Source of the DNA: Microbacterium sp. SORGH_AS_0969
GTDB lineage: Bacteria; Actinomycetota; Actinomycetes; Actinomycetales; Microbacteriaceae
Reading direction: 5' to 3'
DNA length: 64,000 nucleotides
Assembly (NCBI RefSeq): GCF_030818255.1
Contig: NZ_JAUTAG010000001.1
Coordinates: 2,046,001-2,110,000, forward strand
Shown here: one piece after another, positions 16,152-24,411 of the stretch
Numbering within the stretch: position 1 is the stretch's first letter
Layout of the letters: every line of letters begins with the position of its first letter
Notes under the pieces: generated by a model
What the model was told of the DNA's origin: nothing
Database searches by the model: none
Seen by the model: the letters and a program-made list of their open reading frames with translations, nothing else
Program-made: the position numbers and the translations under genes

Positions 16152-16682
16152 TCAGTGTCCCTCGTGCGAGATGACCGGCACCGTGCCGTCGTCGCGCAGC
16201 AGGACGGCGTTCTGCGTCGCACCCAGCGCGGGGGTCACGACGACCGCGATGACCGCGGCGGCGACCAGCAGGCCCACGACGCTCATGGGCTGCGCGGTCC
16301 GCTCGGGATGAGCGACGCGGCGCCGACGGCGCAGATGCACGGCGGCGCTCGCGCCGACGATGACGAGAAGCAGGGATGCCGCAGCCACCGCGAGCACACT
16401 GGTGTGCGCCGGGACGACGAACAGCATCGCCGCGACGCCGAAGAGCGCGACGAGGCTGCCGCCGAGGGCAGAGCCAGGAGTGACCAGGCGTCCAGCCCAC
16501 AGGACGACGCCGCCCCACGCCAGGGCGGCGAGCCCGAGGGCCACCAGGCCGGTTCCGAGGCCGATGGCGACGGCCTCGGAACCGGGACGGGTGATCGCAC
16601 CCGCGCCGAGGGCGGCGGTGATGAGTCCGGCCCCCCACGCGGATACAGAGGGCCACGACCGCACGAAGGTCGCAGCTGTCAT
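16152..16682 (-). CDS. Multi-pass membrane protein of unknown function
   Basis: A 176-aa protein with four to five hydrophobic helices and a charged loop HLRRRRRVAHPERTAQP near residue 115-130. The C-terminus after the last helix is short and polar, ending HEGH. Its start lies two bases after the stop of the DUF4383 gene, so they form an operon. The family was not recognised, though the pairing suggests a shared envelope role. Confidence 0.6.
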   Translation of the reverse strand: MTAATFVRSWPSVSAWGAGLITAALGAGAITRPGSEAVAIGLGTGLVALGLAALAWGGVVLWAGRLVTPGSALGGSLVALFGVAAMLFVVPAHTSVLAVAAASLLLVIVGASAAVHLRRRRRVAHPERTAQPMSVVGLLVAAAVIAVVVTPALGATQNAVLLRDDGTVPVISHEGH

Positions 16683-16684
16683 GC

Positions 16685-17095
16685 TCAGACCGCCGCAGTG
16701 CGGGGGACGTTGCGCTCGGTGCCGAGGCCGACACCCAGGAGCACGACGGCGCTGGCGAGGTGCAGGAAGTGGTCGGGGACGTTCAGCGCGAGGATGTTCG
16801 CCGAGGTGCCGGTCAGGAAGAAGCCGACGATACCGAGCAGCAGGTAGACGGCACCGACGGTGGTGTTGACGCCCTTGGCGGCGCGGGCGTTCGCGAGACC
16901 GGCCACGAGAAGGGCTCCACCGATGAGGAGGTGCGCGATGTTGTGCAGCGGGTTGACCTCGAAGATCCCCAGGAGCAGTCCGCCCTGGGTCGCGATGAAG
17001 CCCACGCCGCCGGTCACGGCGAAGCCGAGCAGACCGACGAGCAGGTACACGGCCCCGAAGATCGTGGCCACGAGGCGGTTAGGTGAAGAGCTCAT
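16685..17095 (-). CDS. DUF4383 membrane protein
   Basis: A 136-aa protein with four predicted membrane helices. The conserved pattern is LVATIFGAVYLLVGLLGF, then LLGIFEVNPLHNIAHLLIGGALL (the NPLHNxxHLxxG motif defines the family), a repeat of GAVYLLLGIVGFF, and VPDHFLHLASAVVLLGVG. Two similar halves suggest an internal duplication. Function is unknown, and the family is widespread in actinobacteria. GGTGAACCTCCCAG on the plus strand corresponds to a GGGAGGTTCACC ribosome site before the ATG. Confidence 0.88.
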   Translation of the reverse strand: MSSSPNRLVATIFGAVYLLVGLLGFAVTGGVGFIATQGGLLLGIFEVNPLHNIAHLLIGGALLVAGLANARAAKGVNTTVGAVYLLLGIVGFFLTGTSANILALNVPDHFLHLASAVVLLGVGLGTERNVPRTAAV

Positions 17096-17369
17096 GGTGA
17101 ACCTCCCAGTGAGTTAGCAGCGACCTCGTGGCCGCCTTCCCCACATCTTCGGAGACAATGAGCGGTTCGGATTGGGCTTTGCGCGACCCGGCGTTCTCCG
17201 GTACAAGCGGCTGCGGAACACGCCGGTCTCCGGAAACGACAGAAGGCCCCCGAGTACTCTCCGAGGCCCTCCGTTACATAGGTCACCATACGAACCGGCG
17301 GGGCGCCTCCTCAGGGGATTGCATTTCACACGCTGTTCACGTACCAAGTCGCTCTGCCACACTCGGCTC
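17096..17369. other. Intergenic region with weak hairpin
   Basis: This 274-bp divergent gap lies between the DUF4383 gene (minus) and the YdeI-like gene (plus). Near 17243-17270 an imperfect stem (GGCCCCCGAG / CTCCGAGGCC, 8 of 10 pairs) could be a terminator. The sequence GTTCACGTACCAAGTCGCTCTGCC precedes the plus gene. No RNA gene or ORF was recognised. Confidence 0.4.
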
Positions 17370-17798
17370 ATGAAGTTCGAGACGACGCTGTCGCAGATGG
17401 GCAACAACACCGGCATCGAGGTCCCGCCCGAGGTCGTCGATGCGCTAGGCGGAGGAAAGCGCGCCGCCGTCATCGTCGACGTGAACGGCTACGTGTACTC
17501 GAGCACGATCGGCGTCATGGCAGGCAAGATGCTCATCCCGTTCTCGTCCGACAAGCGTGCCGCGACGGGCCTCTCGGGAGGGGATGCCATCACCGTCGAC
17601 CTCCAGCTCGACACCGCGCCGCGCACGGTCGAGGTGCCCGCCGACCTCGCGGCGGCCCTCGCCGAGGCGGGTGTGCGCGAAGCATTCGATGCGCTGTCCC
17701 CGAGCGCCCGCAAGGCTCATGTGACGAACGTCGAGGGAGCCAAAGCGACCGACACGCGCGCCCGCCGGATCGACGCGATCGTGGCCAAGCTCGGATAG
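17370..17798 (+). CDS. DUF1905/YdeI-type protein
   Basis: A 142-aa protein that begins with a DUF1905 beta-barrel: MKFETTLSQMGNNTGIEVPPEVVDALGGGKRAAVIVDVNGY, with the family pattern of VP-x-x-V near residue 20. The C-terminal half (AFDALSPSARKAHVTNVEGAKATDTRARRIDAIVAKL) is the YdeI/OmpD-associated domain, in which LSPSxRK is typical. Proteins of this type are linked to bacteriocin protection in some bacteria, but no function is shown here. ATG 17370 starts directly at the conserved region. Confidence 0.8.
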   Translation: MKFETTLSQMGNNTGIEVPPEVVDALGGGKRAAVIVDVNGYVYSSTIGVMAGKMLIPFSSDKRAATGLSGGDAITVDLQLDTAPRTVEVPADLAAALAEAGVREAFDALSPSARKAHVTNVEGAKATDTRARRIDAIVAKLG

Positions 17799-17851
17799 CC
17801 CGACCGGCTCGTTCGAACGCCCCGACAGATAACCTGGGAGGGGAGGGTTTC

Positions 17852-18487
17852 GTGGGTCGCACAAAGGATGCCATTGCCGAGGGGCTGTCGATCGCGACGG
17901 CGGCGGCACGGCTCACGGTGCGCAACCGCATCCTCGTCGAGACGATCGCCCGGGGCGGGCAGTTCGACAGCGAGGTCTTCGCCGACTTCGCGCGCCAGAC
18001 CCTTCGGGCTCTCGCCGATGAGCAAGACCAGGCCGCCGAACGGGTGACGCACCAGCGCAAGCGCGCGTGGGGTCGTTTCTCCGACTCCTCGGGCACTCAC
18101 GATTACCGCGACCGCGATACGCGCAACCTCCGTCGTCGAGCGAACCAGTCGCGTGGGGTCGCGAAAGAACTGCGCGCCCTTGCCGACGATCCGGCGCGCG
18201 TGGAGTCCCTGGTCGCCGCGGCGCGGATGGCGGCCTGGGGAGACGTCGAGGCGAACCTCCGCCAGCGCCTCGACGTCGAGGGTATGACCGCCGACGCCGA
18301 TCCCGATTACGCCACGATGCGACGCGCGCGCATGGACGCCCTGCGCATGGTCGACCTCGCACGCCTCGCCTCGCAGGCGAAGCGCAAGGCGAAAGAGAAG
18401 GCCGCGGCCGAGCCCGAGAAGCCGGCGGACGAGGACGACGACAAACCCGCCAAGTCCGGCAAGAAGAAGAAGTCGACTGCGCGCTGA
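17852..18487 (+). CDS. Conserved actinobacterial protein of unknown function
   Basis: A 211-aa, highly charged, probably helical protein without signal or membrane segments. It starts MGRTKDAIAEGLSIATAAARLTVRNRILVE and contains a GTHDYRDRDTRNLRRRA segment that I associate with a widespread but uncharacterised actinobacterial family. The last 40 residues are low-complexity Lys/Glu/Asp-rich (KKKKSTAR end). GTG 17852 is preceded by GGAGGGGAGGG. Such Lys-rich tails often bind nucleic acid, but no domain is recognised. Confidence 0.7.
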   Translation: MGRTKDAIAEGLSIATAAARLTVRNRILVETIARGGQFDSEVFADFARQTLRALADEQDQAAERVTHQRKRAWGRFSDSSGTHDYRDRDTRNLRRRANQSRGVAKELRALADDPARVESLVAAARMAAWGDVEANLRQRLDVEGMTADADPDYATMRRARMDALRMVDLARLASQAKRKAKEKAAAEPEKPADEDDDKPAKSGKKKKSTAR

Positions 18488-18506
18488 CGCAGCTTTTCTT
18501 TCGACC

Positions 18507-18540
18507 GGAATGTCACACGAGACGGTCGGCCGGACATTCC
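18507..18540. promoter_or_regulatory. Inverted repeat upstream of the second sigma-factor gene
   Basis: GGAATGTC (18507-18514) and GACATTCC (18533-18540) form a perfect 8-bp dyad with an 18-bp spacer, ending six bases before the preferred ATG. GGAAT also resembles an ECF -35 element, so the site could be an autoregulated promoter or an operator. No ribosome site lies between it and the start, so a very short leader is possible. Confidence 0.45.
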
Positions 18541-18545
18541 CGGGT

Positions 18546-19091
18546 ATGGACGAAGCCGGGTTGTGGCGCCGCGTCGCCGCCGACGGCGATGAACGAGCGC
18601 TGAGCGAGCTCTACGAGCGGCACGTCGACCGCGTGTTCCGTCACGCCGCGCGATTGGCATCCGATCGACGGGATGCCGAGGATGCCACGGCCGTGGCCTT
18701 CTTCGAACTCTGGCGCCGGCGTGACGCGGTGCGTGTCGTCGACGGGTCGCCGCTGCCGTGGCTTCTCGCGACGACGACGAACGCGCTGCGCAACCTTCAG
18801 CGCTCGTCGGCTCGCTATCGGCGTCTTCTCGACACCCTGCCCCGCTCGGCGGACGCGAGCTCCGCCGAGGACGAGGTCTTCGCCGATGAGAACGCTCGTG
18901 CGCTCCTCGCACCGCTCGGCGCGGTCGATCGACAGCTCGTGATGCTCGTGCACCTCGAGGGCTATCGCGCTGACGAAGCCGCGGTGGTGGTGGGTCTCAG
19001 CGCCGCGGCGGCGCGTGCTCGCCTCTCTCGCGCGCGAGCGAAGCTCCGCGATCTCGTCCCGGATGCCACACGCGAGGAGGATTCCGCATGA
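18546..19091 (+). CDS. ECF-type RNA polymerase sigma factor
   Basis: A 181-aa sigma factor from ATG 18546. Region 2: ALSELYERHVDRVFRHAARL and AEDATAVAFFELWRR, then PLPWLLATTTNALRNLQRS. Region 4: LGAVDRQLVMLVHLEGYRADEAAVVVGLSAAAARARLSRARAKLR. ATG 18510 is in frame and adds 12 residues that fall inside the dyad, so the shorter start is preferred. The stop overlaps the next start as ATGA. It is the second sigma/membrane-partner pair in the window. Confidence 0.88.
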   Translation: MDEAGLWRRVAADGDERALSELYERHVDRVFRHAARLASDRRDAEDATAVAFFELWRRRDAVRVVDGSPLPWLLATTTNALRNLQRSSARYRRLLDTLPRSADASSAEDEVFADENARALLAPLGAVDRQLVMLVHLEGYRADEAAVVVGLSAAAARARLSRARAKLRDLVPDATREEDSA

Positions 19092-19840
19092 ACGCACCGC
19101 GCATCGATCCCGTCTTCCGCGCGGGCCTGCATCGCCAGCTCGTCGCGCAGACGAAGCTCCCGCAGCGGCGCAGCCGCGCGAAGCTGTTCGTCATCGCGGG
19201 GGCGGGGGCGATCGTGCTCGCCGCGGGGGCAACGGCGGCGACGGCCGAGCTCTGGACTCTCCCCGGCGGCATGGCCGTCAGCGAGCTGGGTGCTCCGGTG
19301 ACCGCTGAGGGCACGGGCGACGGCATGCTGTCTCTGCCGCCTCGCCCCGACGCCGCGAACCACGTCCGCCTCGAGCTGCGCTGCCTCACGCCGGGCACCT
19401 TCACTTTTCCCGCGGGATCGGTGACGTGCACCGCGGACGACTTCGTGGCGCACCCTGACGGTGCGGTGTCGTGGATCGACGTGCCCCTCGACGCGGTCGG
19501 TGCCGAGGTTGTCGTGTCGTCGGATGCCGGCGAGAGGTGGCGTCTCACGGCGACCTATCTCGACGCGGAGCCCGTGCCGCTCGCGGTGAACGATCGCGGC
19601 CAGACCTATGGCTCGGCGGGCGCGGGGGAGGAGCCCGACCTCATCGCTGTCGTCGCGACGAACGGCCGTCAGGGCTACGTCGATGCTGACGAGTTGGCGG
19701 ATGCCACGGGCTCGAGCCAGAACTTCACGTCGCCCGAAGAGGCCTTGCGGTGGCAGGAAGAGCGCGCTGGTCGGGCGGTCGTGGTGCCGGTGTACCTGTC
19801 GGACGGGGTGACGAGGGTCGGGGACTTCGTCGTTGGGTGA
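19088..19840 (+). CDS. Membrane-anchored partner of the sigma factor (anti-sigma-like)
   Basis: A 250-aa protein with a basic cytoplasmic N-terminus of about 33 residues, one helix (LFVIAGAGAIVLAAGATAATAELW) and a large extracytoplasmic domain. Two Cys near RCLTPGTFTFPAGSVTC may pair. The layout matches the protein at 4379-4945 although the sequences are not obviously similar. It is coupled to the sigma factor by ATGA. No zinc anti-sigma motif is visible, so an anti-sigma role is a hypothesis. A perfect hairpin lies 15 bp after the stop. Confidence 0.65.
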   Translation: MNAPRIDPVFRAGLHRQLVAQTKLPQRRSRAKLFVIAGAGAIVLAAGATAATAELWTLPGGMAVSELGAPVTAEGTGDGMLSLPPRPDAANHVRLELRCLTPGTFTFPAGSVTCTADDFVAHPDGAVSWIDVPLDAVGAEVVVSSDAGERWRLTATYLDAEPVPLAVNDRGQTYGSAGAGEEPDLIAVVATNGRQGYVDADELADATGSSQNFTSPEEALRWQEERAGRAVVVPVYLSDGVTRVGDFVVG

Positions 19841-19854
19841 CCCGCGTCGGTGAC

Positions 19855-19904
19855 GCAACGAGTGAGGCCCCGTCGACCGAAGTCGACGGGGCCTCACTCG
19901 TTGC
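19855..19904. terminator. Perfect 23-bp hairpin, bidirectional terminator
   Basis: Arms 19855-19877 and 19882-19904 are exact reverse complements around the tetraloop CGAA. The stem contains GAGGCCCCGTCGAC. It lies between the convergent sigma-partner gene and the LPXTG gene and can stop transcription from both sides. There are no long T-runs, which is common for high-GC actinobacterial terminators. Confidence 0.9.
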
Positions 19905-19915
19905 TGCGTGTGCGC

Positions 19916-20449
19916 TTACGCCATGTTCTCGGCGCGGTTGCGACGAACCTTCGCGGCGACCGCGCCGGTCGCACCGGCGAGCACGAGCGCGCCGCCACCG
20001 ATGTAGATGCCCATGAGCGACTCACCGTTGACACCGGTCGCCGGGAGAGCGGTGCCGCCGCCCGGGTTCGAGCCGGAGCCGGCGCCGCCGCTGCCGTCGG
20101 CACGAGCGCCGCTCGCAGCGAGGGTGTACGGGCCACTGGGGTTAGCGGGAAGAGTGACGACCGCAGTCGCAGCGCCCGACGAGTCGGCGGTCTTGGTGAC
20201 CGATGCCGAGGTGACGGGGAGGTTCGCGGTGGCGATGTTCGCACCGGTGACACCGCGGCCGACGAGCGTGAACGTCACTTCGGTGCCGGGCTGGAAGCCG
20301 GAAACCGGAACGGGGCCGTTCGAGGTAACGGTGATCGTGACGGTGTTGGGGCCGGTGGGAACGTACGCCTGCGCGGCGACGGGCGCGGCGAGGAGCAGCG
20401 CGGCGGCGACAGATGCCGAGGCAACCGCCGTAGTGAGACGACGCTTCAT
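19916..20449 (-). CDS. LPXTG-type cell-wall-anchored protein
   Basis: A 177-aa surface protein: signal peptide MKRRLTTAVASASVAAALLLAAPVAAQA, an Ig-like beta domain (TVTITVTSNGPVPVSGFQPGTEVTFTL...), a Gly/Ser linker and a sorting signal. The sorting signal is LPATG at 135-139, followed by a hydrophobic helix and a KVRRNR tail. A sortase would attach it to the cell wall. No sortase gene is in the window. Ribosome site AAAGCAGG lies just before the ATG. The adjacent exopolysaccharide genes fit a surface block. Confidence 0.88.
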   Translation of the reverse strand: MKRRLTTAVASASVAAALLLAAPVAAQAYVPTGPNTVTITVTSNGPVPVSGFQPGTEVTFTLVGRGVTGANIATANLPVTSASVTKTADSSGAATAVVTLPANPSGPYTLAASGARADGSGGAGSGSNPGGGTALPATGVNGESLMGIYIGGGALVLAGATGAVAAKVRRNRAENMA

Positions 20450-20714
20450 GAGAGCCTGCTTTCAAGACCTAAACGGTGGTTTTGTAGGTTCCGCTCGTTC
20501 CCCGTATCCGTCGGTGCTGCGTGAGGGGACGAGAATGAGGCGGTGTGGTGTAGCTGAGTCCCTACTGAGTATTCCCTAGGTGTCCGCAGGAATGCAAACC
20601 GTAACGGTTTCCATCGTGTGAACGGTGTGCGACACGGCGATACATTTCAATGCGAACACCGCATTCACGCTGCATTGCTTTCGATGTTTCAGACGACGAA
20701 CGTTCGCCGTGCAC
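20450..20714. other. Intergenic region upstream of the LPXTG gene
   Basis: A 265-bp gap between the wall-protein gene and the 3' end of the DUF4012 gene, both on the minus strand. It is more A/T-rich than the surroundings and contains AAACCGTAACGGTTT (a near-perfect palindrome at about 20597-20611), a plausible operator. It probably holds the promoter of the wall-protein gene. Confidence 0.45.
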
Positions 20715-22514
20715 TCAAGAGCCCGGGCCGCAAGCTGCAGTCACGGTGGGGCTGAGAGACGCGTCAGCGGTCGGCGTCACGAAAGCTTGAGCCTCGGTGG
20801 CTGTCGAGGTCCCGCGAACGTTCACCGTGAATGTTGTGGATGCTCCTGGCGAAAGGTCGGTGCTGAACGTGAGCACACGTCGGCCCTGGTATTCGGCCTC
20901 CGTGAACGTTCCCCCGTCAGACGCTTGGGCGGACACCAACTCGAAGCCTTCGGGAAGGTAGACGTTCGGGATGACCTTGGCGATTCCGGGGGGTGTCCCA
21001 TACAACCCGCCACCTGTGATGTACCAGGGCAGAGAGGTTGCGGCGTCCGAGGGTGCGTTGCTCGTCAGCGTGAGGCTGAGGGAAATGTCGCGCTGGCCAA
21101 CGACCTTGGCTGAGCCGCATGCCCCCCATGTAAGGGAAACGTCCGGCCGCACGTAATAGCTCATTTTTGAGCCGGTTCCGTCGTTCAGGTACACGCCGAA
21201 GCGCGCAGTGCGCTCGTCCGTGACGGGGAGCGGGCCGGCGATCGTCGTTCCGTCGATCACTGCTTGTTCTGCGGGGTCAGCGCTCCACATGTAGAAGCGA
21301 TGCTCGGCACCGGCTCGCGCCAGAGCTGACATCATCGCATTTGCTGAACCTTTTCCGTCAAGAAGGCCCTGGAAGACTGCGCCCGCGGCTCCCGCGAATA
21401 CAGCATCCTGCGCGGCTGGCTCTGGGTACTTCTTGTAGACGTCGTTTAGGAGGAACGACGCTGCGTTCTTCGAGTCGAGCACATCGCCCGTCGGCAGCGC
21501 GACCGGACCTGTGGCGGTAAGGAGGTAGGACAACACGACGGGGTCGACGGCAAAGACGCCGTCAACATTCACGCCCGTCTTTTCGGCATAGATTGACTGC
21601 GCAATCGGCCCGTCGACCGAGAAGTCAGGGATTTGTGTCAGGTTGTGAAAGTAGCGAATCGGCTTCGTCCCGTAGATGTCCGTTACCTCAGCGGGAAGCT
21701 CGATCGACGGCTGGGTTCCTTCCTTCGTGAGGGCCGTCGCGGACTGAGTGCCGTCAAGGGCGATCGACCCGTTGTCGACCTTAAGCAGAATGGCTGTGCC
21801 AGTAATCCCACCCAGCGAACGCCATTCAGCGTTGTTCTGAACGAGCAAGAGGTACTCGCGAGGACCGTTTTGACCCAGCATGACAGGTAGCAGCTGCGAC
21901 GCTCTGGACAAGCCGTCGACTGAGCTCGCAACCTGACCAAAGAGGTCGCCCGCCTGCTGGACAGCCGACGATACGACGCCGACGAGTGGGGTTCGGTCGA
22001 TGCCCCTCACCGCGGCTGCAGCTGAGTTCGCTTGAGAGGCAGCATTCTGCGCGGGGACTTGCAGACCAACGAGCGCGCCTGCGTTGACGCGGCCGTCATC
22101 GGGCGTTAAAGCGTCGATCGAGATCCCGCCCGCGGCTGTGGCAAGAGGCAGGAGGCTTAGGCGCACGAGGCTATCGGAGGCCTCAGCGACTGAAGCGAGT
22201 GCGGCGAGCTGAGGCCCAGCCCAAGGCGTCCGAGCTGCCAGCCCCCACAAGGGGTCCGACGTGAGTTCGTGGGCCGTTCGTGCATCTGATGCGAGACTCG
22301 CCAACGTCGGCACTGCGGAGGACGGGTCCTTTGCTGCAGTCGCAATCGCCTGCTGCGCCTGGGATTGGATGGAAGAGAGGATTTTATATGCAATCGCCCC
22401 TCGAACTCCGACCCAAAGAGCCAGAAGGGTGCAAGTCACCAGGAAACCGACGAGTATCCAGTTGAACAGACGTCCCGCCCTGCGAGCCAGAGGCGGAAGT
22501 GAGTGCGCGGTCAT
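20715..22514 (-). CDS. DUF4012 membrane-anchored protein of the exopolysaccharide locus
   Basis: A 599-aa protein with a short basic N-terminus, one membrane helix (ILVGFLVTCTLLALWVGVRG, about 19-39) and a long extracytoplasmic part. The DUF4012 core is visible in LLLVQNNAEWRSLGGITGTAILL and VDGVFAVDPVVLSYLLTATGPV. ATG 22514 (MTAHSLPP) is chosen, since an extension would lack a ribosome site and adds a non-membrane sequence. DUF4012 genes commonly sit in actinobacterial polysaccharide loci. They may help export or attach the polymer, but their biochemical role is not established. Confidence 0.85.
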   Translation of the reverse strand: MTAHSLPPLARRAGRLFNWILVGFLVTCTLLALWVGVRGAIAYKILSSIQSQAQQAIATAAKDPSSAVPTLASLASDARTAHELTSDPLWGLAARTPWAGPQLAALASVAEASDSLVRLSLLPLATAAGGISIDALTPDDGRVNAGALVGLQVPAQNAASQANSAAAAVRGIDRTPLVGVVSSAVQQAGDLFGQVASSVDGLSRASQLLPVMLGQNGPREYLLLVQNNAEWRSLGGITGTAILLKVDNGSIALDGTQSATALTKEGTQPSIELPAEVTDIYGTKPIRYFHNLTQIPDFSVDGPIAQSIYAEKTGVNVDGVFAVDPVVLSYLLTATGPVALPTGDVLDSKNAASFLLNDVYKKYPEPAAQDAVFAGAAGAVFQGLLDGKGSANAMMSALARAGAEHRFYMWSADPAEQAVIDGTTIAGPLPVTDERTARFGVYLNDGTGSKMSYYVRPDVSLTWGACGSAKVVGQRDISLSLTLTSNAPSDAATSLPWYITGGGLYGTPPGIAKVIPNVYLPEGFELVSAQASDGGTFTEAEYQGRRVLTFSTDLSPGASTTFTVNVRGTSTATEAQAFVTPTADASLSPTVTAACGPGS

Positions 22515-22635
22515 AACTGTGCCCTTAAATGCAAAACTTCGCTTCTTGGTGGGACCTAGGGCGACTTGCAGGGAATAGAGCCTTGAAAGTCGTCGACTGT
22601 CACTCGCCCGACTTCCCGAGCCGTCTTTCGCGCAC

Positions 22636-24153
22636 TCAGCGCTCGTCCTCGAGCTTGCTCCGCCTTGCTGTGCGACGTGTGCTCGATCCAGCGTATCCCG
22701 ACTTCGGTTGGCCCGCAGTTGCCTCGGAGGACGCTGAGCGGTCACGCCGTTTTGCGGGCGCGCCAGCGCCGCTCACTCCCCGGGCAGGTTCTTGCACGTA
22801 TGCGTAGCCATAACCGTAACCGTACGACGCGTAGTATGAGTCCGGTCCGCGGGTCGGCACCATCGACATCACAAATCCCGCGAGCTTTGCCCCAACGGTG
22901 TTTAGCGCTTCGGTCGCGAGCGTTAGCTGATGGCGGGTCGTCCGCCCGGCCGAGACGACCATCAAGGCGCCGCTGGTCGCTTTCGCCAGGATGGCAGCGT
23001 CTGTGACGGGCAGTAAGGGCGGGGCGTCGCAAAGAACGACGTCAAAATCCCGCTCGAGCATCTCGAGCAGCACATTCATCTGCTTAGAGCCGAGGAGTTC
23101 ACTCGGGTTCGGAGGAATCTTCCCTGCGGGCAGGACGTACAGGCTCCGTCCTCCCCAGGGCAACATCACCTCGTTCACTTTCGCTCTTCCGATGAGAACA
23201 TCCGTGAGGCCCGCGCCGCCCTCGACACTGAGATATTCAGCGACCTTAGGCTTGCGAAGGTCGGTGTCAAGCAGAGCGACACGTTTTCCCGCGTCCGCTA
23301 AGGCGATAGCGAGGTTGATCGTCGTGGTCGACTTGCCTTCGCTAGGTATTGAGCTCGTAATGACAAAGCTCGCTCGCCCGCCCATGTCAAGGAACTGCAA
23401 GTTTGTTCTGAGCGCGCGAAAGGATTCCGCGCGCGGGCTCAGCGGGTCTACATGAACGATGAGCGGGCGCTCTTTCGCTCTGGCGTCGAAAGCGACGGCA
23501 CCGATACTCGGCGCTTTGGTGATTTGCTGCGCGTCACGCGGAGTGCGAACGCGATTGTCCAGTAGCGTACGTGCGGCGGCGAAGACGCCGCCGATAACGA
23601 GTCCCACGACTGCCCCAATCACTAGACTGAGTGAGATGTTCGGGCTGGCAGGGCTGAGTGCGGCTTGAGCTGCGCTGACTCGACTAATGCGTACGGGGCT
23701 AGACCCGTCACTCGACTCAGGCTCGAGCTCCGGCACAACGGTCGAGAGGCTCGCGGCTACCGAATTGGCTATCGAGGCGGCCCGCTCTGCATCGATGTCC
23801 GACACGGTGACGGTAATGAGCGTCGAGTTGGGCGTCGCTGTGGCTGCGACGTTCTTTCGGAGTGCATCTGGGGTGGTTGCAAGCCCGAGGTCTTTGATCA
23901 CAGGTTCAAGAACTGCGGGTGTGGTCACGAGGCCTACGTAGGTGTTTATCCGTGCCTGAGTGAAGCTTGAGCCCTGCTGCAACTCTGCCGCTGTACTTCC
24001 CGCTTGGGTCGACACGAACACGGTGCTCGACGACTCGTAGACGGGTGTTCTCGTGAAGGCATAGCCCGCCATTACGCCGAGGCCGACGACAGTGAAGAGT
24101 GCTAGTGCCACCCAGTTCTTGCGGAGGATTCGAACGATTTCGCTGAGCTCCAT
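22636..24153 (-). CDS. Wzz/BY-kinase fusion: polysaccharide co-polymerase and tyrosine autokinase
   Basis: A 505-aa protein controlling polymer length and export. The N-terminal Wzz domain has helices near residues 14-33 and 172-195. The cytoplasmic kinase has Walker A SSIPSEGKST (267-276), Walker A' VALLDTDLR (292-300) and Walker B VVLCDAP (372-378). The C-terminus carries a tyrosine cluster at 440-452 (YYASYGYGYGYAY), the autophosphorylation tail. ATG 24153 starts at the Wzz domain, and an upstream extension has no ribosome site. A close paralogue lies at 27429-28811. Confidence 0.93.
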   Translation of the reverse strand: MELSEIVRILRKNWVALALFTVVGLGVMAGYAFTRTPVYESSSTVFVSTQAGSTAAELQQGSSFTQARINTYVGLVTTPAVLEPVIKDLGLATTPDALRKNVAATATPNSTLITVTVSDIDAERAASIANSVAASLSTVVPELEPESSDGSSPVRISRVSAAQAALSPASPNISLSLVIGAVVGLVIGGVFAAARTLLDNRVRTPRDAQQITKAPSIGAVAFDARAKERPLIVHVDPLSPRAESFRALRTNLQFLDMGGRASFVITSSIPSEGKSTTTINLAIALADAGKRVALLDTDLRKPKVAEYLSVEGGAGLTDVLIGRAKVNEVMLPWGGRSLYVLPAGKIPPNPSELLGSKQMNVLLEMLERDFDVVLCDAPPLLPVTDAAILAKATSGALMVVSAGRTTRHQLTLATEALNTVGAKLAGFVMSMVPTRGPDSYYASYGYGYGYAYVQEPARGVSGAGAPAKRRDRSASSEATAGQPKSGYAGSSTRRTARRSKLEDER

Positions 24154-24411
24154 GCTGCCTTCCGAAGACACGCGCCAGCTCAAGGGTTACGCTGCGCAAT
24201 TGAGCACAGTCTGCCACAGCCCTCAGCGCACCTATTACTCGGCTGGAAGCGGTGACAGATTGACCGCCAAGGAACCGACAACCCGTCCGACCAATGCATG
24301 GGGAAAACTCGGGTGCGTCTGACAAAGGTTGGCGGCTCGGGCTGGGAGTCTCGACGGGTGTCTCGGTTTCGGTTGCTTTCGGTGCTCAGTAACCATTGAT
24401 CGAGGACATGT

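Noticed and set aside
17096..17369. Possible tRNA or small RNA
   Set aside because: No cloverleaf could be formed, and the hairpin is imperfect.
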